In this document: positions 44,656 through 54,429 of the stretch, piece by piece | How positions within the stretch are numbered: the stretch's first letter is position 1 | Layout: each line of letters opens with the position of its first letter | From: Sphingomonas sp. JUb134 | GTDB taxonomy: Bacteria > Pseudomonadota > Alphaproteobacteria > Sphingomonadales > Sphingomonadaceae | NCBI RefSeq assembly: GCF_004341505.2 | Contig: NZ_SLYP02000001.1 | Span: 2,938,501 to 3,002,500 of the forward strand | DNA length: 64,000 bases | Reading direction: 5' to 3' | Position numbers and translations under genes: made by a program | Notes under the pieces: model-generated | Databases searched by the model: none | What the model was told of the DNA's origin: nothing | Seen by the model: the letters and a program-made list of their open reading frames with translations, nothing else

Positions 44656-45453
44656 ATGACCGACGCCCGCCACACCGCCGTCTGCACATTGCTGCGCGAG
44701 GTGGCGGCGGCGGTCGTCCTGCCGCGCTTCCGCCACCTCGACGCCGCCGACATCGAGGAAAAGGCAAAGGACGACCTGGTCACCATCGCCGATCGCGAGG
44801 CGGAGGTGGAGCTTGCCCGCGGGCTCGCCGGAATCGATCCGGAAGCGCGGATCGTGGGCGAAGAGGCGTGCGCGGCAGACCCGACGCTGCTCGACACGGT
44901 GGGCAGCGGCCGCGTGTGGCTGATCGACCCCGTCGACGGCACCAACAATTTCGCGGCCGGCAAGACGCCGTTCGGGATGATGATCGCGCTGGTGGAAGAC
45001 GGCGTCCCGCAGGCCGGCTGGCTCTACGATCCGGTGGCGGACCGCATGTGCCATGCGGTTCGCGGTGGCGGCGCCTTCATCGACGGAGAACCGGTGACCG
45101 CGCGAGCGACGGGTGCGGCCGAGCCGGTCGCGGCGCTGGCGACCTACTTCATGTCGGACGAGGATCGCGCCGCGCTGGCCGATCGCGTCGCCGGCAAGCT
45201 CACGCTGGTCGAGATCCCGCGCTGTGCCGCCGAGCAATATCCGCGATTGGTGCTCGGCGAGAACGACCTGGCCCTGTTCCAGCGCACCCTGCCCTGGGAC
45301 CACGCGGCGGGCGTCCTCTTCCTGGAGGAAGCCGGCGGGCGCGTCGCGCGCGCAGATGGCTCACCGTATCGCGTCGGCGACAATCGCCGGGGCATGCTCA
45401 GCGCCGCCTCGCCGGAGCTATGGGAACAGGCCGCGCCGCTGATATTCGGATAA
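44656..45453 (+). CDS. Inositol monophosphatase-family phosphatase
   Basis: A 265-residue Mg-dependent sugar/alcohol phosphatase. Metal ligands are visible: E69 in GEE, D91 and D94 in DPVDGTNNF, and the late WDHAAG. Family members act on inositol phosphate, histidinol phosphate (HisN) or 3'-phosphoadenosine phosphate (CysQ); the sequence does not decide. Its place directly behind argJ could suggest an amino-acid pathway role such as histidinol-phosphatase, which is an inference. It converges on trxA across a bidirectional terminator. Confidence 0.88.
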   Translation: MTDARHTAVCTLLREVAAAVVLPRFRHLDAADIEEKAKDDLVTIADREAEVELARGLAGIDPEARIVGEEACAADPTLLDTVGSGRVWLIDPVDGTNNFAAGKTPFGMMIALVEDGVPQAGWLYDPVADRMCHAVRGGGAFIDGEPVTARATGAAEPVAALATYFMSDEDRAALADRVAGKLTLVEIPRCAAEQYPRLVLGENDLALFQRTLPWDHAAGVLFLEEAGGRVARADGSPYRVGDNRRGMLSAASPELWEQAAPLIFG

Positions 45454-45481
45454 AAGAAGGGCCGGCGTATGCCGGCCCTTC
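45449..45481. terminator. Bidirectional terminator between the phosphatase gene and trxA
   Basis: A perfect 11-base stem GAAGGGCCGGC / GCCGGCCCTTC with a GTAT loop. On the minus strand it is followed by TTTTAT, so it should end the long divL-trxA transcript as well as the argJ unit. Confidence 0.85.
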
Positions 45482-45486
45482 GCTGC

Positions 45487-45807
45487 TTAGAGCTCGCCCT
45501 GAAGCCAGCCCTTGATCTGGCCCTTGGGCGCCGCGCCGACCTTGGTGGCGGTGGGCTGGCCGTTCTTGAACAGGATCATCGTCGGGATGCCGCGCACGCC
45601 GTACTTGCCCGGCGCGTCGGGATTCTCGTCGATGTTGAGCTTGGCGATGGTCACTTCCTCGCCGAGTTCCTCGGAGATTTCCTCCAGCGACGGGCCGATC
45701 ATCTTGCACGGGCCGCACCATTCTGCCCAGAAGTCCACCAGCACCGGCTTGCCCGCATCGAGGACGTCGGCCTGGAAGCTGCTATCGGTGATCGCCTTGG
45801 TCGCCAT
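45487..45807 (-). CDS. trxA: Thioredoxin
   Basis: A 106-residue standard thioredoxin with the active site WCGPC (C31, C34), DFWAEW before it, and the cis-proline region [12 protein letters not shown]. It is the general cytosolic disulfide reductant. It is the last gene of the divL-tsaE-amgK-murU-addB-addA run, 51 bases behind addA, and is followed by the operon terminator. Its position downstream of addA is common in sphingomonads. Confidence 0.97.
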   Translation of the reverse strand: MATKAITDSSFQADVLDAGKPVLVDFWAEWCGPCKMIGPSLEEISEELGEEVTIAKLNIDENPDAPGKYGVRGIPTMILFKNGQPTATKVGAAPKGQIKGWLQGEL

Positions 45808-45858
45808 TGTCGTAATCTCCTTTGTCGCTGCGTTACCTAGGTTCGGGCGGGCGCGGTC

Positions 45859-48800
45859 TCAACCGTCCGAGCCCAAGCTTTGCTCCCGAGCGGCCAAGCG
45901 CGGCTTGTGCTGGTCGAGCAGTTCGTCCGGCAGTTCGAGCAGCCGCGGCACCGCCGTATAGAGCAGCGCCGCCTCGATCCTGCGGCCGGGAAAGATCACC
46001 GCCAGCGCCGCCGCATAGGCCGCCATCTGCCGCAGGTGATAGGTCGGCGCCTCGGCCGCCGTCTCCGGCGCACGCCGGCCGGTCTTGAAGTCGACCACCA
46101 GCACGCGGTTCTCCTCGATCAGCAGCCGGTCGACCGTGCCCGACACCACCATGCCCCCGATCGTCGCTGCAATCGGCGCCTCGGCAAGCGCGTCCGGCCC
46201 GAACAGCGGGGCGAACCGCGGCACTTCCAGGATCGCCAGCGCATCCCGCACGATCCGCCGGCGCTCGGCCGCATCCTCGACCTGCGCCGCGCCCGCCAGC
46301 CAGCGGCCGCCGGCGGCGGCGCGCTCGGCAGGCGGCAGGCTCGGGAGCCGTTCGAACATCTGGTGGAGCAAGCGCCCGCGTTGTGCGGCGGCGCGCATCG
46401 CCGGGGTCGGTGGCGGATCGGCGACCTCGTCCTCGCCCAGCGACGATGGCGCCAACGGCCTCGGCGGACGCGCCTCCTCGGGCGCAGGCGCGCGCAACCA
46501 TGCGGGGTCCGGCTCGCCCGTCGCGCCCACCGTCTTCGCGCCACCGCTGCGTTGCAGGATCGGCCTGGCCGGAGTTCGACCCCGGAACACGCGCGTGCCG
46601 TCCTCCTCGGTACCCACCTCCAGCGCGTCCAACGCAGCCGCGGCGGCGGCATGCCAGCTGAGCGGCGGCGCCACGCCTTGCGCACGCGATCCCGGCGCCC
46701 CCGCGATCACCAGCCGTTCCTCGGCGCGCGTGGCGGCGACGTAGAATAGCCGCCAATGCTCGGCGAGTTCCTTGGCATCCGCCTCGGCCAGCGCTGCATC
46801 GAGGGGACCGTCCCGCTCGCCCGCACGCGGGCGGAACACCGGGAAGGCCGGCCCGTCATACCCCTCGGGCGTCCACAGCAGCGTCTCGCGCCGGTTCTGG
46901 CTCGGATCGATGCAGGCGTCGGCCAGGATCACCAGCGGCGCCTGCAATCCCTTGGCGCCATGCGCGGTCATCACCCGCACTGCGCCGCCGCCTTGCGAGG
47001 GGTCGCGCTTGATCTCCACGTCGCCGCGATCGAACCAGTCGAGGAAGCGTTGCAGCGACGGCGTCGAGACCTGCTCGAAGCTAAGCGCGGCGTTCAGCAG
47101 TTCCTCGATCGGGTCGCGCGCTTCCTCGCCCAGCCGCAGCACCAGCTTGCGGCGTCCCTCCAACGGGCCGGACAGAAGTTCTTCCAGGAAGCGGTACGGC
47201 GTCGCCACATCGGCGCGGCGCAGGATCTGCTGGAGCGGCGCCAGCGCCTCGTCGGGCTGGGTCAGCCGCAGGTGGCGCCACAGGCTCCCGCGCTCGCGCA
47301 ACGCTGCCGCCATCAGCTGATCCTGGCTCCAGCCGATCAGCGGAGAAACCAGCAGGTTGGCGAGCGACAGGTCGTCGTCCGGCTGGAGCGCGAAGCGGAT
47401 CGCGGACAGCAGGTCCTGCACGGCGAGCGGCGCGTTCAGCCGCAGCCGGTCGATGCCCGCGACCGGCACCCCTTCCGCATAAAGCCGCGCGACGATCAGC
47501 GAGGCGAGTTCGCCACGGCGCTTGACCAGCACCATGACGTCGCCGGCACCCAGGGTCCGTCCCTTGCTCTCCAGCGGCAGCGCCCCGATCCATTCGCGGA
47601 TCTGGCGCGCGATCCTGCCCGCGAGGGTGCGGGTGGCATCCGCGATCCACTGTTCCTCGCCCTCTTCCCCCTCGCCCGCTTCCTCGACCGTCGGCGCCCA
47701 CAGGGTGACGGTGCCAGGCCCGGCCACGCGGCTGGCGTGCTGGAGCCTTTCCTCCATGTCGCCCATGCCGGGCTGCGGAAAGGCGTCGATCGCCGCGTCC
47801 ACGAACTCCAGTACGGGTGCTGTCGAGCGGAAGCTTTCGGTCAGCGATAGCGTGTCGAGCGGCTGCGCCTCCGTGTCGAACTCCGGCGCGACCGCGGCAC
47901 GCTGGTCGAACAGCTGGTGTGCCGCCTTGAAATAGACGGGATCGGTGCCCTGGAAGCCGAAGATCGCCTGCTTGTAGTCGCCGACCACGAACAGCGTGCG
48001 CAAGCCCGCCACCCGCGCGCCTTCGCCGGCGAAGAACTCGTCCACCAGCGCGCGGACGATCGCCCATTGCTCGGGATTGGTGTCCTGCGCCTCGTCGATC
48101 AGGACGTGCTCGGTCGCGAGGTCGAGCTTGAAGCGCACCCACTCCCCGATGCCCGGCTGCGCGAACAGCGCCAGGGTGCGCGCGATCAGGTCGTTGAAGT
48201 CGACCGCGCCCGCCCGCCGCTTCGCCTCGGCATAGGCGGCGGCATAGCGGCGCCCCGCCTCCAGTGCTGCGGCGAGCAGGTCGGCATAGGCGGCGCGGCG
48301 GCGCATCGCGACCAGCTCGGCACAGCGGCTGCCGATCGCCTCCGCCGCCAGGTCATAGTCGGGCATCGCTGCCAGCACCTTGGCCGACGCCTTTTTGAGC
48401 GTGTCCTTCTGCGTGAAGAACTGGCCGTAGAGCGTGTCCAGCGCCTCGGCACGGGCGGCGGGATCGCCGGCCAGCCAGGTCTCGATCGCGGCCGCCACCT
48501 TCAGGCCGGTGGCGGTGCCCCAGGCGCGGTTCGCCTCCATCAGGTCGCGAAGGGCATCGACGTCGAACGCGTCGTCGCAGCAGCCGTCGCAGATCGCGCT
48601 GTCGAGGTCGCCGTGCGGCAGGTCGAACGCATCGCGCAGGAAGTCGGCGAGATCGGCGGGCAACGCCGCCATCGCGTTCGGCCGGCGCGCGCATTCGGCC
48701 AGGAACGCCTCCGCCCGCCCCTCACCCAGCCGCAGGCTGAGCGCCGCGATCGCATCGCCCAGCGTCACCCGCCCCTGCCGCTGCTCCTCCACCAGCATGG

Positions 48801-49302
48801 CGGCGAGCGCCTCGCGCGCCATCGCAGCCTCCTCGCGTGCTTCCAGCGGGCGGAAGCCGGGGACCAGCCCCGCTTCGACCGGAAAGGCCGACAGCAGCGT
48901 CTGGCAGAAGCTGTGGATCGTCTGGATGCGGATGCCGCCGCCCGGCGCATCGAGCACCCGCGCGAACAGTGTCCGGGCGCGGGCGATCAGCGCTTCGTCG
49001 TTCGGGTCTTCGCCCAGCGCGAACAGGTCCTTCCTCAGGTCCTGCTCCGGCAGCCGCACCCAGCGTGCTAGCCGCGCATTGACGCGCTCGGCCATCTCGG
49101 CCGCGCCCGCCTTGGTAAAGGTCAGGCACAGGATCGCCGACGGCTCGACGCCGCGCAGCAGCAGGCGGAACACGCGCGCGGTCAGTACCTGCGTCTTGCC
49201 GGTGCCAGCGGAGGCGGACAGCCAGACGTGGCGGCTAGGATCGCTCGCGCGCGCCTGGTTGCCGCGCAGTTCGGGAAGCAGGCCGGCGCTACTCACGGCC
49301 AT
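45859..49302 (-). CDS. addA: Double-strand break repair helicase-nuclease AddA
   Basis: A 1147-residue UvrD-like helicase with a C-terminal RecB-family nuclease. Walker A SAGTGKT is at residues 31-37, a DEAQD box follows (HVLIDEAQDTNPEQWAI), and the nuclease site VLVVDFKTGR is near residue 1075. With AddB it resects DNA ends and loads RecA at Chi-like sites, replacing RecBCD. Its start overlaps the addB end by 14 bases. The length fits the alphaproteobacterial type. Confidence 0.95.
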   Translation of the reverse strand: MAVSSAGLLPELRGNQARASDPSRHVWLSASAGTGKTQVLTARVFRLLLRGVEPSAILCLTFTKAGAAEMAERVNARLARWVRLPEQDLRKDLFALGEDPNDEALIARARTLFARVLDAPGGGIRIQTIHSFCQTLLSAFPVEAGLVPGFRPLEAREEAAMAREALAAMLVEEQRQGRVTLGDAIAALSLRLGEGRAEAFLAECARRPNAMAALPADLADFLRDAFDLPHGDLDSAICDGCCDDAFDVDALRDLMEANRAWGTATGLKVAAAIETWLAGDPAARAEALDTLYGQFFTQKDTLKKASAKVLAAMPDYDLAAEAIGSRCAELVAMRRRAAYADLLAAALEAGRRYAAAYAEAKRRAGAVDFNDLIARTLALFAQPGIGEWVRFKLDLATEHVLIDEAQDTNPEQWAIVRALVDEFFAGEGARVAGLRTLFVVGDYKQAIFGFQGTDPVYFKAAHQLFDQRAAVAPEFDTEAQPLDTLSLTESFRSTAPVLEFVDAAIDAFPQPGMGDMEERLQHASRVAGPGTVTLWAPTVEEAGEGEEGEEQWIADATRTLAGRIARQIREWIGALPLESKGRTLGAGDVMVLVKRRGELASLIVARLYAEGVPVAGIDRLRLNAPLAVQDLLSAIRFALQPDDDLSLANLLVSPLIGWSQDQLMAAALRERGSLWRHLRLTQPDEALAPLQQILRRADVATPYRFLEELLSGPLEGRRKLVLRLGEEARDPIEELLNAALSFEQVSTPSLQRFLDWFDRGDVEIKRDPSQGGGAVRVMTAHGAKGLQAPLVILADACIDPSQNRRETLLWTPEGYDGPAFPVFRPRAGERDGPLDAALAEADAKELAEHWRLFYVAATRAEERLVIAGAPGSRAQGVAPPLSWHAAAAAALDALEVGTEEDGTRVFRGRTPARPILQRSGGAKTVGATGEPDPAWLRAPAPEEARPPRPLAPSSLGEDEVADPPPTPAMRAAAQRGRLLHQMFERLPSLPPAERAAAGGRWLAGAAQVEDAAERRRIVRDALAILEVPRFAPLFGPDALAEAPIAATIGGMVVSGTVDRLLIEENRVLVVDFKTGRRAPETAAEAPTYHLRQMAAYAAALAVIFPGRRIEAALLYTAVPRLLELPDELLDQHKPRLAAREQSLGSDG

Positions 49303-52258
49303 ACCATTCGTCGCGGCGCATCAGCTGGTCATACTCGGCAAAGGGGGCGTACTCGGGCTTGAGCTTGGCGGTGAACGGCGCCTCGCCGGTCAGCCAGTTG
49401 GCGGCAGCCTCGGTAAAATGATGGAGCGCGAGCGCCACGAAGCGGTCGGTGGGCACGCGGTTATACTTGCCCGCCGGATCGACCGGCGTCGCGACATAGC
49501 CGAACGCGTCCCCCTTCTTGGCGAGCGACCAATATTCGAAGGCGGTGGCGGTGCCGGCGATGTTCTCGAACGCGCCGCGCTCGGCCATGATGCCGAGCAG
49601 CCCCAGCTGGAGGCTGAAGCCGTCGCGCACCGCGCGAGTCGAGGGCGGCTGGCCCGTCTTGTAGTCGACCACCGCGAGGTCGCCGTTCTCCAGCCGGTCG
49701 ATCCGGTCGAACTTGCCGCGCAGCTCGACCCCGGCGAGGTCGATCTTCCCCTCGCCCTCTACGCCCAGAATACTGCGGCCGCCGGCCATCTGCGCTGCGA
49801 CCTGGCTCGCGATCCAGTCGACCGCCTCGCGCAGGCGCGGGACCCACAGTGCCCGGAGCAGCGGGTGGGTTCGCGGATCGGCCGCCAGCGTCTCCACCCG
49901 ACCAGCAAGTTTTGCGGGGTCGAAGCCGTCCTGCCGCGCCCAATCCTCCAGCACGCCGTGCACCGCCGTCCCGCGCCACGCAGCGCTGGGATCGGCATCG
50001 ACCGGATCAAGCGCCGCCAGCCGCAGCATCCGCCGCGCGTAAAAGGCAAAAGGATCCGCCTTCAAGCGGTCGACCTCGGTCACCGAGATCTGCCGCGGTC
50101 GCAGCGCGACCGGCGGGCACGGCGCGGGGCGTGACGCTGGCGCATAACCGCCGGGATCGTCGATCGCATGGGTCCAGCGGGCGAGCTCCTCCGCTCGGTC
50201 GAGACCCTTCACCGACAGCGCCTCCAGCCGCAGCCAGAAGCGCGAGGCCACCGTCGGTCCGCTCGCGTCCCGGTGGGCACGGGTCAGCAGCACCTCCTTC
50301 GCGCCCAGGCTGTTGGCGAGGTCGTGCGCGGCCAGGCCGATGCGGCGTTCGAGGCCTGGCAGGCCAAGCTCCGCCCGGATGCGCGGCGCCAGCCACGGAT
50401 CGGGCGCGGGCAGCCCCGGCCACACGCCCTCGTTGAGCCCGCCCAGGATCGTGAGGTCGGACGTCTGGAGTTGCGCCTCGAGCAGGCCGTAGATGGCAAG
50501 CCGCGGGTGCCCGCCATGCGGCGGTCGCACCGCAACCTCATCCATCAGCGTGCGGAGCATCGGGCCGATCGACTCCGGCTCCACCATCGCGGGGCCGTGC
50601 ACCGCCTCTTGCTCCAGCGTGTCGAGCAGCTCGCCGGCAGCCCGGCCTTCGGGACGCGACCAGAGCGCGTCGCCACCAAGCGCCGTCGCCGTCGCCCGCA
50701 ATGCTCCAAGCAGTTCCGGTAGCGGGCGTGCGCCCCCCGCATAGCTCTCGGCGAGCGGCGCCAACAGCGGCCGGGTCTTCTCCCACCATGGTGCCGCCGC
50801 GCGGCGCAGCGCGCCGTCGCGCCCCTCCGCATCGGCGAGGAAGGCGTCGACTCCCGCAAGTCCCGGCGCCGGTCGCGGCCCCCGCAGCGCGCGGTCGAGC
50901 CGCCGCACGCCTTCCAGCCATTCCAGCCGGCCCTCCTCCGCACAAGCGAGCGGATGCTTGAGCAAGGCGAGCAGCGGCAGCGGCGCGAAGTCCTGCGCCG
51001 CCACATCGGCGAGCGCGAGCAGCATCGTACCCGGCGGCAGCACCGACAGCGGCTGGCCGGCGGTGTCGTCGACGGTGATCCCCCAGCGCGCGCAATGCGC
51101 CGACACGCGACGCGCCAGCGCACGATCGGGCGTCACCAGCGCCGCGGTCTTGCCTTCGGTCTCCAACGCCTGGCGCATGGCGATGGCGATCGCCTGCGCT
51201 TCCTCGGCCGGGGTCGGCACGTCCAGCGCCTGCACGCCTGCCAGGCTGCGACGTTCGGCCGGCAGGTCGATCCAGTCGTGGGTGCGCTCGGCCGGCGCCA
51301 GCGCGCTCTCGATCGTGCGACTGCGCGCAGGCCGCGCGTCATGCTCGCTGCCGGCCCGCCACGTCTCGGACTCGCGCCGGCCGACGCCCATCCGATCGAG
51401 CAGCAGCTTCAGCTGGAATTGCGGGTGGGTCTCGAGCGAGCGCCGACGACGGCCGGTGACCGGGTCCGGCTCGTGCGGCCCGAGCAGATCCCACTCGGCA
51501 TCGTCCATGTCGATGGCGAGGCCGGAGAGCACGACGCTCCCCTGCGGAAGCTCGGCGATGGCGCGCAACAGTCGGGCGATCACCGGCGAGGCGCTGGCGA
51601 TGCCGGCGGCGCAAACGAAGCTCGGCGGCGGGGTTGCCCGCCAGCGCGCGATCAGCCGGTCGAGCAGCCGCCTGCGGCGCACCGCCAGGTCGATGCGGCC
51701 GAGCGCCGCCAGTTCCTTGGGCCAGCGCACCAGCACCGTCTCGAACATGGCGAGCGAACGCTCCCAATGGGTCTGGAGCGGCTCGTCGAACGAGATCGTC
51801 TTGAGCGCGTCGGGCTCGACTTCCTCCACCAGCAGCTGGTCGAGCGTGCGGGCGAGATCGCCCGCGAGACGCACGGCCTCTGCGGCATCCACCGGACGGC
51901 CGGCGCGCGCCCGCTCCTCCGCCACCAGCCGCGACAGGATCATGCGGCGCGCGAGCGGCGCAACTGCCGGCGGGATCGGATCGAGATCGTCGGCGGGGTC
52001 CGCAAACGGCCCCACCGCCTCGTCGATCTCCGGGTCGCCGACCGCCACCAGCCGCGGCATCAGCAGACCGCCGTTGCTCGCGCGCACGAAGGCGTCGGTG
52101 ATCGCGCGCTTGGCCCGGTTGTTGGGCAGCAGCACGAAGCCGCGCGCCAGCGCCATCGGGTCGCGCCCGTACTGGCGCAGCAGACCGTTCGCGAGCGCGT
52201 CGGCGAACGCCCGGTGCGGCGGAATGGAGAAAAGCCGAAGCCGCGGGGCCTCAGCCAT
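49289..52258 (-). CDS. addB: Double-strand break repair protein AddB
   Basis: A 989-residue partner of AddA, recognised by the alphaproteobacterial N-terminus (SIPPHRAFADALANGLL, then LLPNNRAKRAITDAFVRAS) and the C-terminal nuclease motif AVVDYKTGQPP. I see no P-loop at the N-terminus and no four-cysteine iron-sulfur set, unlike the Bacillus protein; this matches what is known of the alphaproteobacterial form. The start is the ATG just inside the murU end (8-base overlap), not the open leader before it. Confidence 0.92.
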   Translation of the reverse strand: MAEAPRLRLFSIPPHRAFADALANGLLRQYGRDPMALARGFVLLPNNRAKRAITDAFVRASNGGLLMPRLVAVGDPEIDEAVGPFADPADDLDPIPPAVAPLARRMILSRLVAEERARAGRPVDAAEAVRLAGDLARTLDQLLVEEVEPDALKTISFDEPLQTHWERSLAMFETVLVRWPKELAALGRIDLAVRRRRLLDRLIARWRATPPPSFVCAAGIASASPVIARLLRAIAELPQGSVVLSGLAIDMDDAEWDLLGPHEPDPVTGRRRRSLETHPQFQLKLLLDRMGVGRRESETWRAGSEHDARPARSRTIESALAPAERTHDWIDLPAERRSLAGVQALDVPTPAEEAQAIAIAMRQALETEGKTAALVTPDRALARRVSAHCARWGITVDDTAGQPLSVLPPGTMLLALADVAAQDFAPLPLLALLKHPLACAEEGRLEWLEGVRRLDRALRGPRPAPGLAGVDAFLADAEGRDGALRRAAAPWWEKTRPLLAPLAESYAGGARPLPELLGALRATATALGGDALWSRPEGRAAGELLDTLEQEAVHGPAMVEPESIGPMLRTLMDEVAVRPPHGGHPRLAIYGLLEAQLQTSDLTILGGLNEGVWPGLPAPDPWLAPRIRAELGLPGLERRIGLAAHDLANSLGAKEVLLTRAHRDASGPTVASRFWLRLEALSVKGLDRAEELARWTHAIDDPGGYAPASRPAPCPPVALRPRQISVTEVDRLKADPFAFYARRMLRLAALDPVDADPSAAWRGTAVHGVLEDWARQDGFDPAKLAGRVETLAADPRTHPLLRALWVPRLREAVDWIASQVAAQMAGGRSILGVEGEGKIDLAGVELRGKFDRIDRLENGDLAVVDYKTGQPPSTRAVRDGFSLQLGLLGIMAERGAFENIAGTATAFEYWSLAKKGDAFGYVATPVDPAGKYNRVPTDRFVALALHHFTEAAANWLTGEAPFTAKLKPEYAPFAEYDQLMRRDEWYGRE

Positions 52259-53012
52259 CGGCGAGCGCCGCCTCGGTCTCCTTGATCGCTCCCGGCGTGC
52301 CGACGTCGAACCACAGCCCCTCATGGACCAGGCCCCACAGGCGGCCAGCCTCCAGCGCGCGCTCCCAGAAAAGGTTCGTGGAGAACGGCCCTTCCGGCCA
52401 GTCGGCGATCACCCGCGGCGACAGGATCTGCACGCCGGTGAAGACGAACGGCGCAAGCCGCCCCGGCTGGCGGCGGCGGGTGATACGTCCGGTCGGATCG
52501 AGGTGGAAGTCGCCATGACCGCTGTGGCTTGCCGCACGGGCAAGCGGCACCAGCAGCAGCAGCGCGTCCATCCGCGCATCGTCCCACGCCTCCGCCAGCA
52601 GCCGGATCGCGTCCACCGGCCCGTCGACCCACAAATTGTCGCTGTTCACGCAGACGAATGGCTTGTCGCCGATCAGTTCGCGCGCCTGGACCAGGCCGCC
52701 GCCGGTTTCCATCAGCTGGGCACGCTCGTCGGAAACGAGCACCTCCATGTCCTTCACCCGCGCGCGCAGGTGCGCCTCCAGCACGTCGGCCAGATAGTGG
52801 ACGTTGACCACCGCGCGCTTGACGCCGGCGGCGCGCAGCCGATCGAAGACGTGGTCGATCAGCGGCTTGCCTGCAACGGACACGAGCGGCTTCGGGCGGG
52901 TGGCCGTGAGCGGGCGCATGCGCTTGCCAAGGCCGGCCGCCATCACCATCGCCGTTTCCGGCACCGCCACGTCGGGGTTCGGACGCAGCGACAGGGTCAT
53001 GGCCTTGCTCAT
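52251..53012 (-). CDS. murU: N-acetylmuramate-1-phosphate uridylyltransferase MurU
   Basis: A 253-residue sugar-nucleotidyltransferase with the signature GLGKRMRPLTATRPKPL (from residue 27) and the metal-binding VNSDNLW. Directly behind an AmgK-type kinase it is best read as MurU, which makes UDP-MurNAc from MurNAc-1-phosphate in peptidoglycan recycling and bypasses the fosfomycin-sensitive MurA step. Taken alone it could be called mannose-1-phosphate guanylyltransferase; the neighbour decides. The start overlaps the amgK stop (ATGA). Confidence 0.82.
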   Translation of the reverse strand: MSKAMTLSLRPNPDVAVPETAMVMAAGLGKRMRPLTATRPKPLVSVAGKPLIDHVFDRLRAAGVKRAVVNVHYLADVLEAHLRARVKDMEVLVSDERAQLMETGGGLVQARELIGDKPFVCVNSDNLWVDGPVDAIRLLAEAWDDARMDALLLLVPLARAASHSGHGDFHLDPTGRITRRRQPGRLAPFVFTGVQILSPRVIADWPEGPFSTNLFWERALEAGRLWGLVHEGLWFDVGTPGAIKETEAALADG

Positions 53013-53980
53013 GCGCGCACCTGCATCGGATCGCCCCGCAGTTCGGCGGGGATGTTGGCGTCGAACCACGCGGCGACCGGCGCCAGCACCGGCTGGGCGA
53101 GATCCCGCTCCAGATAGCGCCAGACGCGCGGGCAGAGCGCGGCGTAACGCGGCTTCCCATCGCGCTGCCACAGCCGCGCGAAAATGCCGACGATCTTGGC
53201 GTTCCGCTGGGCGCCCAGCACGTGATAGGCGTCGAGGAAGTCCTCGCCCACGCCGGTGGTGCGGCGGTAGCGGTCCAGCATCGCCTCCTCCAGCGCGGCC
53301 GAAACGTCGCGCCGCGCGTCCTGGAGCAGCGAGACGAGGTCGTACGCCGGGTGCCCCGCGAGCGCGTCCTGGAAGTCGAGCAGCCCCAGCGTCTCCGCCT
53401 CGCCCTCGATCAGCATCAGGTTCTCGGCGTGGTAGTCGCGCAGCACCGTCACCGCCTCGCCGGCGTCAACGGTGTCGAGCACGGCCTCCCAGGCGGCACG
53501 ATAGCCCGGCACGTCGACCTCCAGGCCGATCGCCGGACAATACCATTCCGGCAGCAGCATCACTTCGCGCAGATAAACGCTGCGGTCATAAGCCGGCACC
53601 GGCGCCGCCGGGTGGTCGCGCAGGCGGATCAGCACGTCGACCGCGTCCCCGTAGAGCCGCAGCTCGCTTTCGGGAGCGGCGTCCGCGGTCTCGCGCAGCC
53701 GCGCGTCGCCGAAGTCCTCCAGCAGCACCAGCCCCTCGGCCGGGTCCTCGGCCAGGATCGCCGGCGCGCGAAAGCCGCGCTCCGTCAGCCAACGGGCAAG
53801 CTCCACGAACGGACGTTGGTCCTCCAGCTTCGGCGGCGAGTCCATCAGCACGGCGCTGCGGCCGGCGTCGAGTGCGCGGAAATAGCGGCGAAAGGACGCG
53901 TCACCGGCGAGCGGGACCACCTCGGCCCCTCCCCATCCATGTGCTGCGAGAAAGGCGGGCGCCGCGGCGGGCGGGTTCAT
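53009..53980 (-). CDS. amgK: N-acetylmuramate/N-acetylglucosamine kinase AmgK
   Basis: A 323-residue phosphotransferase of the aminoglycoside/choline kinase fold. The catalytic loop is RDYHAENLM (D182, H184, N187) and the metal-binding aspartate is D202 in LLDFQDA. AmgK phosphorylates the anomeric position of MurNAc or GlcNAc recovered from the wall, feeding MurU. Of several in-frame ATGs I chose the one in a 4-base overlap with the tsaE stop, as at the other junctions; ATGs 12 and 24 bases earlier are alternatives. Confidence 0.85.
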   Translation of the reverse strand: MNPPAAAPAFLAAHGWGGAEVVPLAGDASFRRYFRALDAGRSAVLMDSPPKLEDQRPFVELARWLTERGFRAPAILAEDPAEGLVLLEDFGDARLRETADAAPESELRLYGDAVDVLIRLRDHPAAPVPAYDRSVYLREVMLLPEWYCPAIGLEVDVPGYRAAWEAVLDTVDAGEAVTVLRDYHAENLMLIEGEAETLGLLDFQDALAGHPAYDLVSLLQDARRDVSAALEEAMLDRYRRTTGVGEDFLDAYHVLGAQRNAKIVGIFARLWQRDGKPRYAALCPRVWRYLERDLAQPVLAPVAAWFDANIPAELRGDPMQVRA

Positions 53981-54429
53981 GTCAGCGGCCATCGTGCTTT
54001 CCATGACGGCGGCACCTTCGCTGTCAAGCGGCGGGTGCCATCGGCTTCGGGAGTAAGGGTGAGCCAGAGCGCGTCTTCCCAGGCGCTGTCCGGCAGCCGC
54101 TCGGGCCATTCGACCACCAGCAGCGCGTCGAGCCGCGCCTCGTCCAGGCCAAGCTCCTCGGCCTCATCCGCATGTTCGATGCGGTAGAGGTCGACGTGGA
54201 GCACGGGAAAGCGCGTCTCCGGCGGCTCATAGGGCTGGACGATCGCGAAGCTGGGTGACGGCGCTTCCTCCATCAGCCCCAGCGCCGCAAGCAGCCCGCG
54301 TGCGATGCTGGTCTTGCCGGCTCCCAGCGGCCCGGACAGCGCAATCGCGTCGCCGGGGTTGGCGACCCGCGCGAGCGCGGCGCCGAACGCATGGGCTTCT
54401 TCGGGGCTATGCAGCAGCAGGTCGTTCAT
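53977..54429 (-). CDS. tsaE: tRNA t6A37 threonylcarbamoyladenosine biosynthesis ATPase TsaE
   Basis: A 150-residue P-loop ATPase with Walker A GPLGAGKT (residues 33-40) and the family motifs PSPSFAIVQPYE and HVDLYRI, plus a Trp/Glu-rich LLVVEWPERLP. With TsaB and TsaD it forms t6A at position 37 of ANN-decoding tRNAs. Starts and stops overlap divL and amgK by four bases. The same divL-tsaE neighbourhood is found in Caulobacter (from memory). Confidence 0.95.
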   Translation of the reverse strand: MNDLLLHSPEEAHAFGAALARVANPGDAIALSGPLGAGKTSIARGLLAALGLMEEAPSPSFAIVQPYEPPETRFPVLHVDLYRIEHADEAEELGLDEARLDALLVVEWPERLPDSAWEDALWLTLTPEADGTRRLTAKVPPSWKARWPLT

